Shown one piece after another: positions 1 to 7,015 of a stretch of 12,036 nucleotides of DNA. Position 1 is the first letter of the stretch. Every line of letters starts with the position of its first letter. Origin of the DNA: Promethearchaeota archaeon (lineage in GTDB: Archaea; Asgardarchaeota; Lokiarchaeia; Sigyniarchaeales; SOKP01). The stretch lies in assembly GCA_030615235.1 (NCBI GenBank), contig JAUWZR010000054.1, positions 1 through 12,036 of the forward strand, written 5' to 3'. The notes below the pieces were generated by a model. That model ran no database searches, had not been told where the DNA came from, and worked only from the letters and a program-made list of their open reading frames with translations. Position numbers and translations under genes: made by a program.

Positions 1-53
1 AAAACAATTCTTTAAAATCGAAAATAATTAAAGTTATAGGATATTTTATTATC

Positions 54-66
54 CATTAAAGATAAC
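54..66 (+). promoter_or_regulatory. possible TATA box of the zinc-ribbon gene
   Basis: An A/T-rich element (cattaaagataac) is centred about 27 bases before the ATG at 87, the distance expected for an archaeal TATA box driving a leaderless or near-leaderless transcript. No Shine-Dalgarno sequence precedes the ATG, which fits a leaderless start. In DNA this AT-rich, such matches arise easily by chance. Confidence 0.25.
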
Positions 67-86
67 TATGACTAACTGTAATAACG

Positions 87-263
87 ATGTCTGCATATAA
101 AAAAAATACGTGTTTCTCTTGTGGACGACCCATAGCCCCTTACGAAGCTGCAGTCCATTTTCCTTGCCCCCAGTGTGGAGATGTTACCATTTGGAGATGT
201 GAACGTTGTAGGACTATGGGCAATCAATATACTTGCCTTCGGTGTTCCTTTTCAGGCCCCTAG
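87..263 (+). CDS. small zinc-ribbon protein, HVO_2753-like (58 aa)
   Basis: This 58-residue protein is almost entirely two zinc-binding modules. Four CxxC pairs are visible: C9-C12, C27-C30 (in a CPQCG knuckle), C38-C41 and C50-C53, and it ends in FSGP. That arrangement is typical of the archaeal DUF1610-type small zinc-finger proteins, whose best-studied member is HVO_2753 of Haloferax volcanii, where it affects swarming and biofilm formation. In many archaea the gene lies directly before the aEF-1beta gene, as it does here apart from a 330-bp gap, which supports the identification and hints at a translation or RNA link. The ATG at 87 is the only sensible start, since the reading frame has little room beyond the first cysteine pair. 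There are no membrane segments, so it is cytosolic. The molecular function is unknown; the family call is firm, the role is not. Confidence 0.85.
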   Translation: MSAYKKNTCFSCGRPIAPYEAAVHFPCPQCGDVTIWRCERCRTMGNQYTCLRCSFSGP

Positions 264-326
264 ATGTGTTAGAGGGCTCAGAAAAACTTCTAAATTAAAG
301 CCAAACACTTAAAGCAATTATGGCAA

Positions 327-347
327 TATTTTTGCTGAATTTTTTAT
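327..347 (+). terminator. T-rich stretch, possible terminator after zinc-ribbon gene
   Basis: Two T-runs (five and six Ts) lie about 65 bases after the zinc-ribbon stop codon. Archaeal RNA polymerase often terminates on T-tracts without a hairpin. This is position and composition evidence only. Confidence 0.3.
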
Positions 348-552
348 AATTTCTCCGATAAATTTTTGTTTTAAATTTTAAAATCCAACCGCATCATAAC
401 TTTAGTAATAATTATAGGAGAGGTTCTTGCATATATAAAAACCCATCTTGGTTTTTGCTAGAAGAGATAGAAAAGTTCATGATTCAACGGTAGAGAAGAA
501 GATTTAAAAAACACAAATTTTTTCAATATTGCTTAATTTGGCATATTAGTCT

Positions 553-560
553 GATATAAG
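553..560 (+). promoter_or_regulatory. possible TATA box of the aEF-1beta gene
   Basis: The element gatataag is centred about 37 bases before the ATG at 594, which would place the transcription start near 583 and give a leader of about 10 bases. That leader contains a weak Shine-Dalgarno-like aaagg just upstream. Chance occurrence is possible in this AT-rich DNA. Confidence 0.3.
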
Positions 561-593
561 CCAAAAAATAATAACATAAAAGGTCTGAGTAAA

Positions 594-860
594 ATGGGAG
601 AATTTGTTGCATTAATAGATGTTGTTCCAGAAGATATTGATATTGATTTTGAGGAATTTGTTTCAAAGCTAAAAAATGTCTTACCTGAATCTGCTTTTAT
701 AGAACATTACGAAATTCAACCAGTAGCATTTGGTTTAAAAAAAGCTAGGGTTCGCGTTAGATATCCCGAAGAATGGGGAGGTACAGACAAACTCGAAGGG
801 CTTTTTAAACAAGTTGAAGGTATACAAGGAATTGAAGGAATAGCCTTCAGTAAATCATAA
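594..860 (+). CDS. ef1b: archaeal translation elongation factor 1-beta (aEF-1B)
   Basis: Guanine-nucleotide exchange factor that recycles EF-1A-GDP to EF-1A-GTP during translation. The whole protein matches the compact archaeal form of about 90 residues, without the extra N-terminal domains of the eukaryotic protein. Family hallmarks are the start MGEFVALIDVVPED (1-14), the central PVAFGLKKARVRVRYPEE (43-60), the GGTD turn (62-65) and the C-terminal strand around EGIQGIEGIAFSKS. The neighbouring zinc-ribbon gene is its customary companion in archaea. The ATG at 594 fits the conserved N-terminus exactly. It is single-domain and cytosolic. This is one of the firmest calls in the window and the best evidence that the host is an archaeon. 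Confidence 0.95.
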   Translation: MGEFVALIDVVPEDIDIDFEEFVSKLKNVLPESAFIEHYEIQPVAFGLKKARVRVRYPEEWGGTDKLEGLFKQVEGIQGIEGIAFSKS

Positions 861-879
861 ATTTTTGCAGTTTTGCTTA
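861..879 (+). terminator. T-rich end of the aEF-1beta transcript
   Basis: T5 and T4 runs begin directly after the aEF-1beta stop codon, in the short convergent space before mutL. Such T-tracts are typical archaeal termination signals. No strong hairpin accompanies them. Confidence 0.35.
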
Positions 880-910
880 AATTTATTCTGTATATGCTGA
901 TTTTTATATT

Positions 911-924
911 TAATAAAAAATTCT
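911..924 (-). terminator. T-run after mutL (minus strand)
   Basis: Read on the minus strand, a run of six Ts lies about 25 bases beyond the mutL stop, a plausible T-tract terminator for mutL. No hairpin is evident. Confidence 0.3.
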
Positions 925-943
925 AAAACATTTAATATTTATT

Positions 944-2854
944 TTAAACTCTTCTCTTAAAAAGCTTATCTAATTCTTTAAATGAGAAAAATTTGAGAGT
1001 TGGTCTTCCATGTGCACAATGGAACGAGTCCTTACAATTTCCTAGATCCATAATTAACTTTCTAATGCTTTTTAAGCTCAAATCATCACCCCCTCGAATG
1101 CTTTTGTGACACGCCAAATAATTAATAATTTCGTCTAATTTTTCTGTAAAACTTGCTTCCTTGCCAATTTCAGTTAAATCGCTTATAATTTCAGTAATTA
1201 TCTTGATGTTAGGTATTTTTCCCATAATTGTAGGAACAGCTCTCAAAACAAATGTGTTCCCTCTAAAATGTTCAAAATCAAATCCTATTCTAGAAATTTC
1301 TTTTAAATTAGCTTCTAAGAAGAATTTTTCACTTGGACTTACTTCGACTTTAAGAGGATTAATCAAATTTTGCTTTTCTTTTTTAGAGTTTTGAAAATAA
1401 TTAAAAAAATATTCTTTATTAACACGCTCAGATGCTGCGTGTTGATCTAATATGTAAAAACCTCCTTCTCCATTTTCATTTATTCCCTCTAACAAGATAT
1501 AAGTTTTATTACTCAATTGACCAGTTTGGGAAATCAAGCGTAGTTTAGGAAAGTTTTTTATTAAGACATAATCTCCTCTCAAAAACGACTCCGCTGAAGA
1601 CTTATCAATTCTTTCGCTAATGTTATCCTTATCGCTTAAATTTAGTTGAACAGTTTTCTCTATGGGTACTTCTTCTAATGACAACAATTTTAATTGTTCA
1701 ATCTCTCCTTTATTTACGTCTTCATTATTAATAACTTTGGGATGCTTTCCTTTCGCAACACTATTACTCCCGGAATCTTTGTAAAATGTAGTACCGTTAA
1801 GTTCTTTTTCAATTTGAGAAAATTCACTTAAGTCTGAATATGTCTGAGTAATTTCTTTTTCTATAAATTTCTCTTCAACAAACATGCGAACAATGTTGTA
1901 AACTTTGTTGTAGACGTACTCCTCGTTTTCAAACCTAATATGCAATTTTTTAGGATGGACATTAAAATCTATTACTGAAGGATCTATTTCTAAATGCAAA
2001 ATAAAGAAGGGAAATTTTCCAATCATTAATGTGCCTTTATATGCTTCTTGAACAGCTCGAAATAAAAGGTCGCTAATTACATATCTTTTATTTAAAAATA
2101 AACTCGAGTGTGTTCTATTGTTCTTAGAAATCTCGCTGTGCCCTAGTAACCCGTGTAGTTTAATATTGTTTCCTTCATAGTTGACTAACTCCATTAATTT
2201 TGCAACCTTTTTCCCATAAATATGGAAAACAGTGGTTCTTAAATCGTTCGAACCAGGACAATTTAATATATTTAATTCATTGTGATTATAAATGAAATGA
2301 ATTTGAGGATAAGCTAAGCAAAATCGCTGTATAATATCAGTTATATGACCAAGCTCAGTAGGGTCTTTCTTTAAAAACTTTAATCTAGCTGGGATATTGT
2401 AGAATAAACTTTTAACCTTAATATCCGTCCCTATTGGACAAAAAATTTCCTTTTTTTCAATACACTTCCTAGCCTTTAGAATTATATTAGCTCCCCTTTC
2501 ATTTTCCTTAACCCTAGAAGTAATTTCAACTTGACTTACTGCTGCAATGCTAGCTAATGCTTCCCCTCTAAAACCTAGGGTGGATAATTTCTCTAAGTCC
2601 TCGAATTTTACTATTTTACTGCTGGTATATCGCTCAAACGCTATTAGTATTTCATCTGGGGGTATTCCGTATCCATCGTCGATAATCTGAATTAAATTTT
2701 TCCCAGCTTTCTTAACGACAATCCGTATTTCCTTAGCACCCGCATCAATACTATTTTCAATTAATTCTTTCACTATATTTGCGGGTCTATCCACTACCTC
2801 CCCAGCTGCTATCTTTTCAGCATCGATAATTTTCTTTATTTCGCGTCTACTCAA
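944..2854 (-). CDS. mutL: DNA mismatch repair protein MutL, endonuclease type
   Basis: MutL couples mismatch recognition by MutS to strand removal. The N-terminal GHKL ATPase is complete: ENSIDAGA (33-40; catalytic E33, N34 and D37), DDGYGI (59-64), TLGFRGEAL (92-100) and NVHPKK (298-303). A poorly conserved acidic and lysine-rich linker (about 335-430) leads to the dimerisation/nuclease domain with DQHAASERVNKE (470-481), the DQHA(X)2E(X)4E metal-binding nicking motif absent from E. coli MutL, plus ACHKSIRG (581-588) and CAHGRP (613-618). It should therefore nick DNA itself, as expected in a genome without MutH. At about 636 residues it has normal bacterial length. Start choice: no ATG exists upstream of the ATPase domain. 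TTG at 2854 has AGAGG six bases upstream, whereas the longer TTG start at 2869 (+5 residues) has no such site and lies too close to the TATA-like box at 2881-2890. Residues here are numbered from 2854. The partner mutS is 1.1 kb away on the same strand. Confidence 0.95.
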   Translation of the reverse strand: MSRREIKKIIDAEKIAAGEVVDRPANIVKELIENSIDAGAKEIRIVVKKAGKNLIQIIDDGYGIPPDEILIAFERYTSSKIVKFEDLEKLSTLGFRGEALASIAAVSQVEITSRVKENERGANIILKARKCIEKKEIFCPIGTDIKVKSLFYNIPARLKFLKKDPTELGHITDIIQRFCLAYPQIHFIYNHNELNILNCPGSNDLRTTVFHIYGKKVAKLMELVNYEGNNIKLHGLLGHSEISKNNRTHSSLFLNKRYVISDLLFRAVQEAYKGTLMIGKFPFFILHLEIDPSVIDFNVHPKKLHIRFENEEYVYNKVYNIVRMFVEEKFIEKEITQTYSDLSEFSQIEKELNGTTFYKDSGSNSVAKGKHPKVINNEDVNKGEIEQLKLLSLEEVPIEKTVQLNLSDKDNISERIDKSSAESFLRGDYVLIKNFPKLRLISQTGQLSNKTYILLEGINENGEGGFYILDQHAASERVNKEYFFNYFQNSKKEKQNLINPLKVEVSPSEKFFLEANLKEISRIGFDFEHFRGNTFVLRAVPTIMGKIPNIKIITEIISDLTEIGKEASFTEKLDEIINYLACHKSIRGGDDLSLKSIRKLIMDLGNCKDSFHCAHGRPTLKFFSFKELDKLFKRRV

Positions 2855-2860
2855 ATTTTT

Positions 2861-2865
2861 CCTCT
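2861..2865 (-). promoter_or_regulatory. Shine-Dalgarno site deciding the mutL start
   Basis: On the minus strand AGAGG ends six bases before the TTG at 2854-2852. It lies inside the reading frame opened by the earlier TTG at 2869, so it argues for the later, shorter start. Confidence 0.45.
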
Positions 2866-2880
2866 TCAATTTTTTTACGA

Positions 2881-2890
2881 GTATATATAA
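2881..2890 (-). promoter_or_regulatory. TATA-like box upstream of mutL
   Basis: On the minus strand TTATATATAC, close to the archaeal TATA consensus, is centred about 31 bases before the TTG at 2854. That predicts transcription starting close to 2860, just inside the alternative TTG at 2869. The spacing is estimated, not measured. Confidence 0.4.
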
Positions 2891-3010
2891 TCATGTAATT
2901 ATTGAATTTAAAATAAAACTCTATTAAGATTTAAATAATTGCAGTAGATTGAAATGTAACGAACAGCAACAAAATGCTTTTAAATTTCTATTAATAATTA
3001 CAATTAAGAA

Positions 3011-3024
3011 TTTATGATATAAAA
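3011..3024 (+). promoter_or_regulatory. possible TATA box of the membrane-protein gene
   Basis: The run tttatgatataaaa begins 28 bases before the ATG at 3039, the right distance for a leaderless archaeal promoter. The gene has no clear Shine-Dalgarno site. Part of the 184-bp divergent space between the membrane-protein gene and mutL. Confidence 0.3.
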
Positions 3025-3038
3025 TTTTAAATGGAATC

Positions 3039-3956
3039 ATGAGTGACGAGATACATTATACCATTCATAGAAATATGGTCATTCTACTGGCTTCAATCAC
3101 CCTTTTTCTATTCATCTCGAGAATCCTTGTTAACGTATTTGACTTTCCGTTTCTACTTGATGGCTCAAGAGATGTCGATTTTAAAATTCTTCTACTAGGA
3201 TTAAAAAATGGCTTAGTAAATTTCTACGATCCAATTATAGTTCCAGAAGGAGTACCAGACTGGCCTCCTTATTACCTTTACATTTGGTACTTTATATTTT
3301 ATCCAATGGGTTTGGTTCCGTTTGAAGTAGGTGTATACATTTGGGATGTATTAAGATTAATTACCAGTAGTTATATTGTCCTTAGGGGTTTTAAAATAAT
3401 CAAAAATAGAAGAAATCTCTTATGGTTTTACTTTACTCTAGCAGTTGGTTTTTTCATTGACGGTTGGTATAATAATTGTAATTTTCTTATCATTTTCTTC
3501 CTACTTTTTTCTTACACTTCTTTAGAAAAAGATAAGATGTGGTTGTCTGGAATATTTTTTGCTCTTTCCACGATAAAAATCAATTCAATTCTATTTATTC
3601 CAATTTTGTTAATAGCAAAAAAAATTAAAGTTAAAGATTTAATTTACTATATTTTACCCTTCATGCTCCTGTGTTTGCCATATATCATATTTCCAGATTA
3701 TTTACTCCAGATGTTAACTAATTGGACAGGTATTACTCCTGGAATTCAAGGGCTTACGTTTCTTGATCCTATAATATGGAAAGCGGTCCAACCCTCACAT
3801 TTAATGTTTTTAGGGTTTATGTTTATCATAATATTTGAAAGTCTTGAGAATCATAAAAAAAGAGATCTGATCAGAAACATAGTTATAGTGATTCTGATTG
3901 CATTCTATATCTATATAAGCATAGTGGTGATGATTCTACCAATTATTTTTAGTTAA
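3039..3956 (+). CDS. polytopic membrane protein, GT87-like (GT-C) glycosyltransferase
   Basis: A 305-residue integral membrane protein with roughly eight hydrophobic segments (about 12-34, 78-90, 92-116, 126-142, 147-160, 167-218 as two or three, 252-268, 279-303). The order of motifs follows the DUF2029/GT87 family of polyprenyl-phosphate-mannose-dependent transferases. After the first membrane span comes an acidic RDVDF (44-48), where GT-C enzymes carry the catalytic aspartate. Then NFYDP (61-65), a PPYYLYIWYFIFYPMGLVP segment (76-94) resembling the family's conserved PPxxY...P region, and NNCNFLIIFFLL...LSGIFFALSTIKINSILFIPILL (145-191), the counterpart of the G-Q/N-x-N helix followed by the lysine-containing helix. 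It is shorter than the usual 380-450 residues, so it may be a minimal member. The likely role is transfer of a sugar outside the membrane to lipid or protein. Donor and acceptor cannot be read from the sequence. It is transcribed against its mutL and mutS neighbours and overlaps mutS tail to tail by 8 bp. Confidence 0.6.
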   Translation: MSDEIHYTIHRNMVILLASITLFLFISRILVNVFDFPFLLDGSRDVDFKILLLGLKNGLVNFYDPIIVPEGVPDWPPYYLYIWYFIFYPMGLVPFEVGVYIWDVLRLITSSYIVLRGFKIIKNRRNLLWFYFTLAVGFFIDGWYNNCNFLIIFFLLFSYTSLEKDKMWLSGIFFALSTIKINSILFIPILLIAKKIKVKDLIYYILPFMLLCLPYIIFPDYLLQMLTNWTGITPGIQGLTFLDPIIWKAVQPSHLMFLGFMFIIIFESLENHKKRDLIRNIVIVILIAFYIYISIVVMILPIIFS

Positions 3957-6885
3957 TTTTGAATTTAGATAATTTTTCTTTAAGATTAATTAGTTTTTTC
4001 ATCGCTTCAACAGGGGTTATTGAATCAAGTTCGATGTCTTTAACGATTCTTATCAATTCTTTAACTTTTTTGTCAGGTAGCGTTTCTCTCATGATTTTCG
4101 GTTTAAAAAAAGTAGTCTGTACATATTTTTTATCCTTTTTAGCAACATCACGCTGTCTGATATCTAATTGATTAGCTGAATTCGTTCTATTGCTTGGGAT
4201 GTTCTGTAATTTGCTCGTTGTTTCTAATAGCTTCTTGTTTATAAGAATCAGACCATCTTCACATTTAGATAATTGATTTTGCTTTAATTCTAAGTCTAAG
4301 TTCAGTTGTTCCAGCACCTTTTGTTTTTCTAAAATAAATTTATCATAATATTTACTCTGTAATACTTCATTACCGTTATCCTTAACAGTCGCTTTAAACG
4401 GATCTTTTTCTTCGATTTGATCTAGAATCTCGAACGCTCTTATAATGACATCGTCCGGAATTCCCGCAAGTTTTGCTACATGGATTCCATAAGATTTATC
4501 AGTGCTTCCTGATTTCAGTTTGCGAATGAAATTTATGCTTCCATCCTCATTTTCAATAATATCAAGGTGAAAATTTTTAACTCGAGGTAAGTTTATTTCT
4601 GTTAACTGATGATAGTGCGTACTAAAAAGAGTTTTTGCCCTTAATTCGTGTAATTTTTCCAATGTAGCTAATGCGATACTCTGACCATCACTAGTGCTCG
4701 TGCCTCTCCCTAGCTCATCAATGATTACTAAGCTTTTTTGAGTAACAAAATTCAATATCTTTGCAGTCTCAGTCATTTCAATCATGAATGTGCTTAGTTT
4801 TCTTGCCAAATCGTCAGAAGCACCAATTCGAGTAAATATATGATCAATTATACCTAAATTTGCTGATTTCGCTGGTACGAAGCTCCCCATTTGAGCAATA
4901 ATACAAATTAATGCAACTTGTCGGAGAAAAGTACTTTTACCAGCCATATTTGGACCTGTAATTATTAATACCTGCTCTTTATTCGTATCCATATAACAAT
5001 CATTCGGTATAAACCTTTCAGAGATATTTATTTGCTCTACTACAGGGTGTCTTCCTTCTTTAATTAGGATAATGTCTTCTGTATTCATCTTAGGTTTACA
5101 ATAATTGTACTTCTCAGCTACTTCCGCAAAACATGCAAAAACATCGATAAAAGCTATATTTCTAGCAGTTTCTAATATTTCTAATGTTTTTCCTGCAACA
5201 TTCTCTCTAATGCTACAAAAGATATCGTATTCCATTTCGCTTATTTGCTCTTCAGCCTGAACGATTTTTTCTTCAAGTTTTTTAAGTTGGCTAGTAGTAT
5301 ATCTCTTAGCGTTTTTAAGCGTTTGTCGTTCTATATATTCATCTGGTATTTTTGGTATTTCCTTTAGAGTTCTAAAAGTGATTTGAATGTAGTAGCCTAG
5401 TATGTTGTTGTGCCCTACTTTAAAACCAGAATTTAACCTCCATCTCTCCCTCTGGGTTCGTTCGTATTCAAGAATGTAATTCTTGCCATTTTGAAGTATG
5501 TCTCTTAGTTCATCGATCTTATCATTAAACCCAGTTTTGATAAGATTACCTTCCTTTACTGTAATAGGAGGATTGTCTTTTAGAGAAACATCTATTATAG
5601 TTCTCGTTTTCTGAAAATCTTTGATTTTCTCATTGAATTTTGAAATTTCTTGAATATTAGTTTTTTCTAATAGTTTTTTAATTTTGGGTATTCTTTCCAA
5701 TGCGTACTTGATGTGTATCAAATCGCGGGCATTACTATTTCTAACATAATTAATTCGGTTGATAAATCTTTCAAGGTCACCTATTACCTTTAATTCTTCT
5801 CTTAATTCTGATCTTAAGAAAACATCATCCTTAAATTTCTGAACAATATTAATTCTTTGTTTTATATCATTTAGATCTGTTAAGGGTTGCAGGATAATTT
5901 TCTTTAATAATCGAGATCCCATAGGCGTATATGTCTGATTAAAAATTGAATACAATGTGGAATCTCTCCCCTTTTCCCAAAGAGAGTTAACTAACTCTAA
6001 GTTCCTCTGCGTTATATAATCGATGTGTAATATTTTTTCTTCTCGAATGTAATTTATCTTGAAAAGGTTTGGAATTACATCTCTCTGAGTTTCTTTTAAA
6101 AATGCTAATAACCCTCCTGAAGCTTGAACTGCTAATTCACGACTTTCTAAATCAAAACAGTTTAAATTGGATATATTGAAATGTCTCCTGAGAAGATCAT
6201 ACGATTCATCAAATTCAAAAACGGAATCCTCGTAAGTTTTAATTAAAGCATTGTTCAAATCTGATAATAGCATAAAAAGGCGTTCATCCTTTTTTAATCC
6301 AGTAGGTACGATCAATTCTACTGGATCGTATTGAGAATAGGTGCTTAGTATTTTTTCAATAGGATCTTGTTCCTTTTTTAAAAATTCAGTTGTTAAAAAT
6401 TCGCCTGTAGAAAGATCAACGAAGGCGATGCCAAAACCTTTTCTTTCCTTAACAATTGAACAAATGTAGTTGTTCTCGTTTGATTTTAACATATCGGATT
6501 CAATAACGGTTCCTGGAGAAAGTATTCGTACCACCCCCCGCTTTACGATCCTACCTTTAACCGTAGCAGGATCCTCTAGTTGATCGACAACAACGACAGT
6601 TTGACCTAAATTCACTAAATTTTTTAAATAATTACCAGCATGGTGAGGAATTCCAGCAAGAGGATACGCATCACTTCCTATTTTTCTTTTAGTTAGGGTG
6701 ATACCTAAAAGTTTAGAAACTCTTACAGCATCATCATAAAAAAATTCGTAGAAATCTCCCATTCTATAGGCAATAATATGGTCGGGGTACTTATCTTTAT
6801 GATTCAGCTTAACACTGTACCAATGTTTCATCATCGGAGTTAAATCTTTAAACTTCCTATCCTCTATCGAATCTTCATTAGGCAT
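3949..6885 (-). CDS. mutS: DNA mismatch repair protein MutS
   Basis: MutS binds mispaired or looped-out bases and signals to MutL through ATP. The mismatch-reading Phe-x-Glu is present in MGDFYEFF (F45, E47), followed by PLAGIPHH (75-82), so this is a true MutS1-type repair protein rather than MutS2. The connector, lever and clamp regions occupy about 130-560. The ATPase has Walker A TGPNMAGKST (643-652), Walker B VIIDELGRGTS (720-730) and the switch histidine in FSTHYHQL (H757). The signature segment reads DDLARKLSTFM, with Lys696 where the family has Gly. After a helical, probably coiled-coil stretch (about 845-895) the tail ends with DSITPVEAMKKLINLKEKL, the conserved MutS C-terminal helix pair, preceded by QTTFF (923-927) at the usual clamp-motif position. 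At 978 residues it is over 100 longer than E. coli MutS, mostly in the C-terminal third. The ATG at 6885 has no ribosome site, and an AT element about 23 bases upstream suggests a leaderless transcript. The partner mutL lies downstream on the same strand, beyond an opposing gene. Confidence 0.96.
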   Translation of the reverse strand: MPNEDSIEDRKFKDLTPMMKHWYSVKLNHKDKYPDHIIAYRMGDFYEFFYDDAVRVSKLLGITLTKRKIGSDAYPLAGIPHHAGNYLKNLVNLGQTVVVVDQLEDPATVKGRIVKRGVVRILSPGTVIESDMLKSNENNYICSIVKERKGFGIAFVDLSTGEFLTTEFLKKEQDPIEKILSTYSQYDPVELIVPTGLKKDERLFMLLSDLNNALIKTYEDSVFEFDESYDLLRRHFNISNLNCFDLESRELAVQASGGLLAFLKETQRDVIPNLFKINYIREEKILHIDYITQRNLELVNSLWEKGRDSTLYSIFNQTYTPMGSRLLKKIILQPLTDLNDIKQRINIVQKFKDDVFLRSELREELKVIGDLERFINRINYVRNSNARDLIHIKYALERIPKIKKLLEKTNIQEISKFNEKIKDFQKTRTIIDVSLKDNPPITVKEGNLIKTGFNDKIDELRDILQNGKNYILEYERTQRERWRLNSGFKVGHNNILGYYIQITFRTLKEIPKIPDEYIERQTLKNAKRYTTSQLKKLEEKIVQAEEQISEMEYDIFCSIRENVAGKTLEILETARNIAFIDVFACFAEVAEKYNYCKPKMNTEDIILIKEGRHPVVEQINISERFIPNDCYMDTNKEQVLIITGPNMAGKSTFLRQVALICIIAQMGSFVPAKSANLGIIDHIFTRIGASDDLARKLSTFMIEMTETAKILNFVTQKSLVIIDELGRGTSTSDGQSIALATLEKLHELRAKTLFSTHYHQLTEINLPRVKNFHLDIIENEDGSINFIRKLKSGSTDKSYGIHVAKLAGIPDDVIIRAFEILDQIEEKDPFKATVKDNGNEVLQSKYYDKFILEKQKVLEQLNLDLELKQNQLSKCEDGLILINKKLLETTSKLQNIPSNRTNSANQLDIRQRDVAKKDKKYVQTTFFKPKIMRETLPDKKVKELIRIVKDIELDSITPVEAMKKLINLKEKLSKFKIN

Positions 6886-6902
6886 TATAACAAAAGAATC
6901 AA

Positions 6903-6912
6903 TTTTTAAAAT
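6903..6912 (-). promoter_or_regulatory. possible TATA box for leaderless mutS
   Basis: On the minus strand AATTTTAAAA is centred about 23 bases before the mutS ATG, and no Shine-Dalgarno sequence is present. Together these suggest transcription beginning at or next to the start codon. Weak evidence in such AT-rich DNA. The same 130-bp spacer must also hold the promoter of the divergent enoyl-CoA hydratase gene. Confidence 0.25.
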
Positions 6913-7015
6913 TAAATATTACAAGAGTATAAGTTTTTAAAAGAAATATATAATTTTTATTAGAAAATTAATAATATATAATTTAAAATTATAAAATATC
7001 AAGGAATTGAGAAGA

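Larger units (their letters stand above)
264..593. other. 330-bp gene-free gap between zinc-ribbon gene and aEF-1beta
   Basis: No reading frame on either strand exceeds about 25 codons. The region holds a T-rich stretch at 327-347 that could end the zinc-ribbon transcript, a small hairpin at 437-456 (7-bp perfect stem aaaaacc/ggttttt, 6-base loop) and a TATA-like element near 553-560 before the aEF-1beta start. I looked for a tRNA or C/D-box RNA and saw no convincing boxes. The gap suggests the two genes are transcribed separately here. Confidence 0.5.

Noticed and set aside
39..54. Five-base inverted repeat (ggata / tatcc) upstream of the zinc-ribbon gene
   Set aside because: Too short and AT-rich to distinguish from chance; no second copy seen.
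470..593. Possible C/D-box or tRNA-like RNA before aEF-1beta
   Set aside because: CTGA occurs twice, but there is no proper RUGAUGA box at a suitable distance and no tRNA arms or T-loop could be paired.
1161..1394. Open frame of 77 codons on the + strand opposite mutL
   Set aside because: It lies wholly inside the conserved C-terminal region of mutL, has no recognisable motif, and its hydrophobic look is the antisense shadow of lysine/glutamate-rich coding sequence.
3959..4171. Open frame of 70 codons on the + strand opposite the end of mutS
   Set aside because: Antisense shadow of the mutS C-terminus, with no family resemblance.
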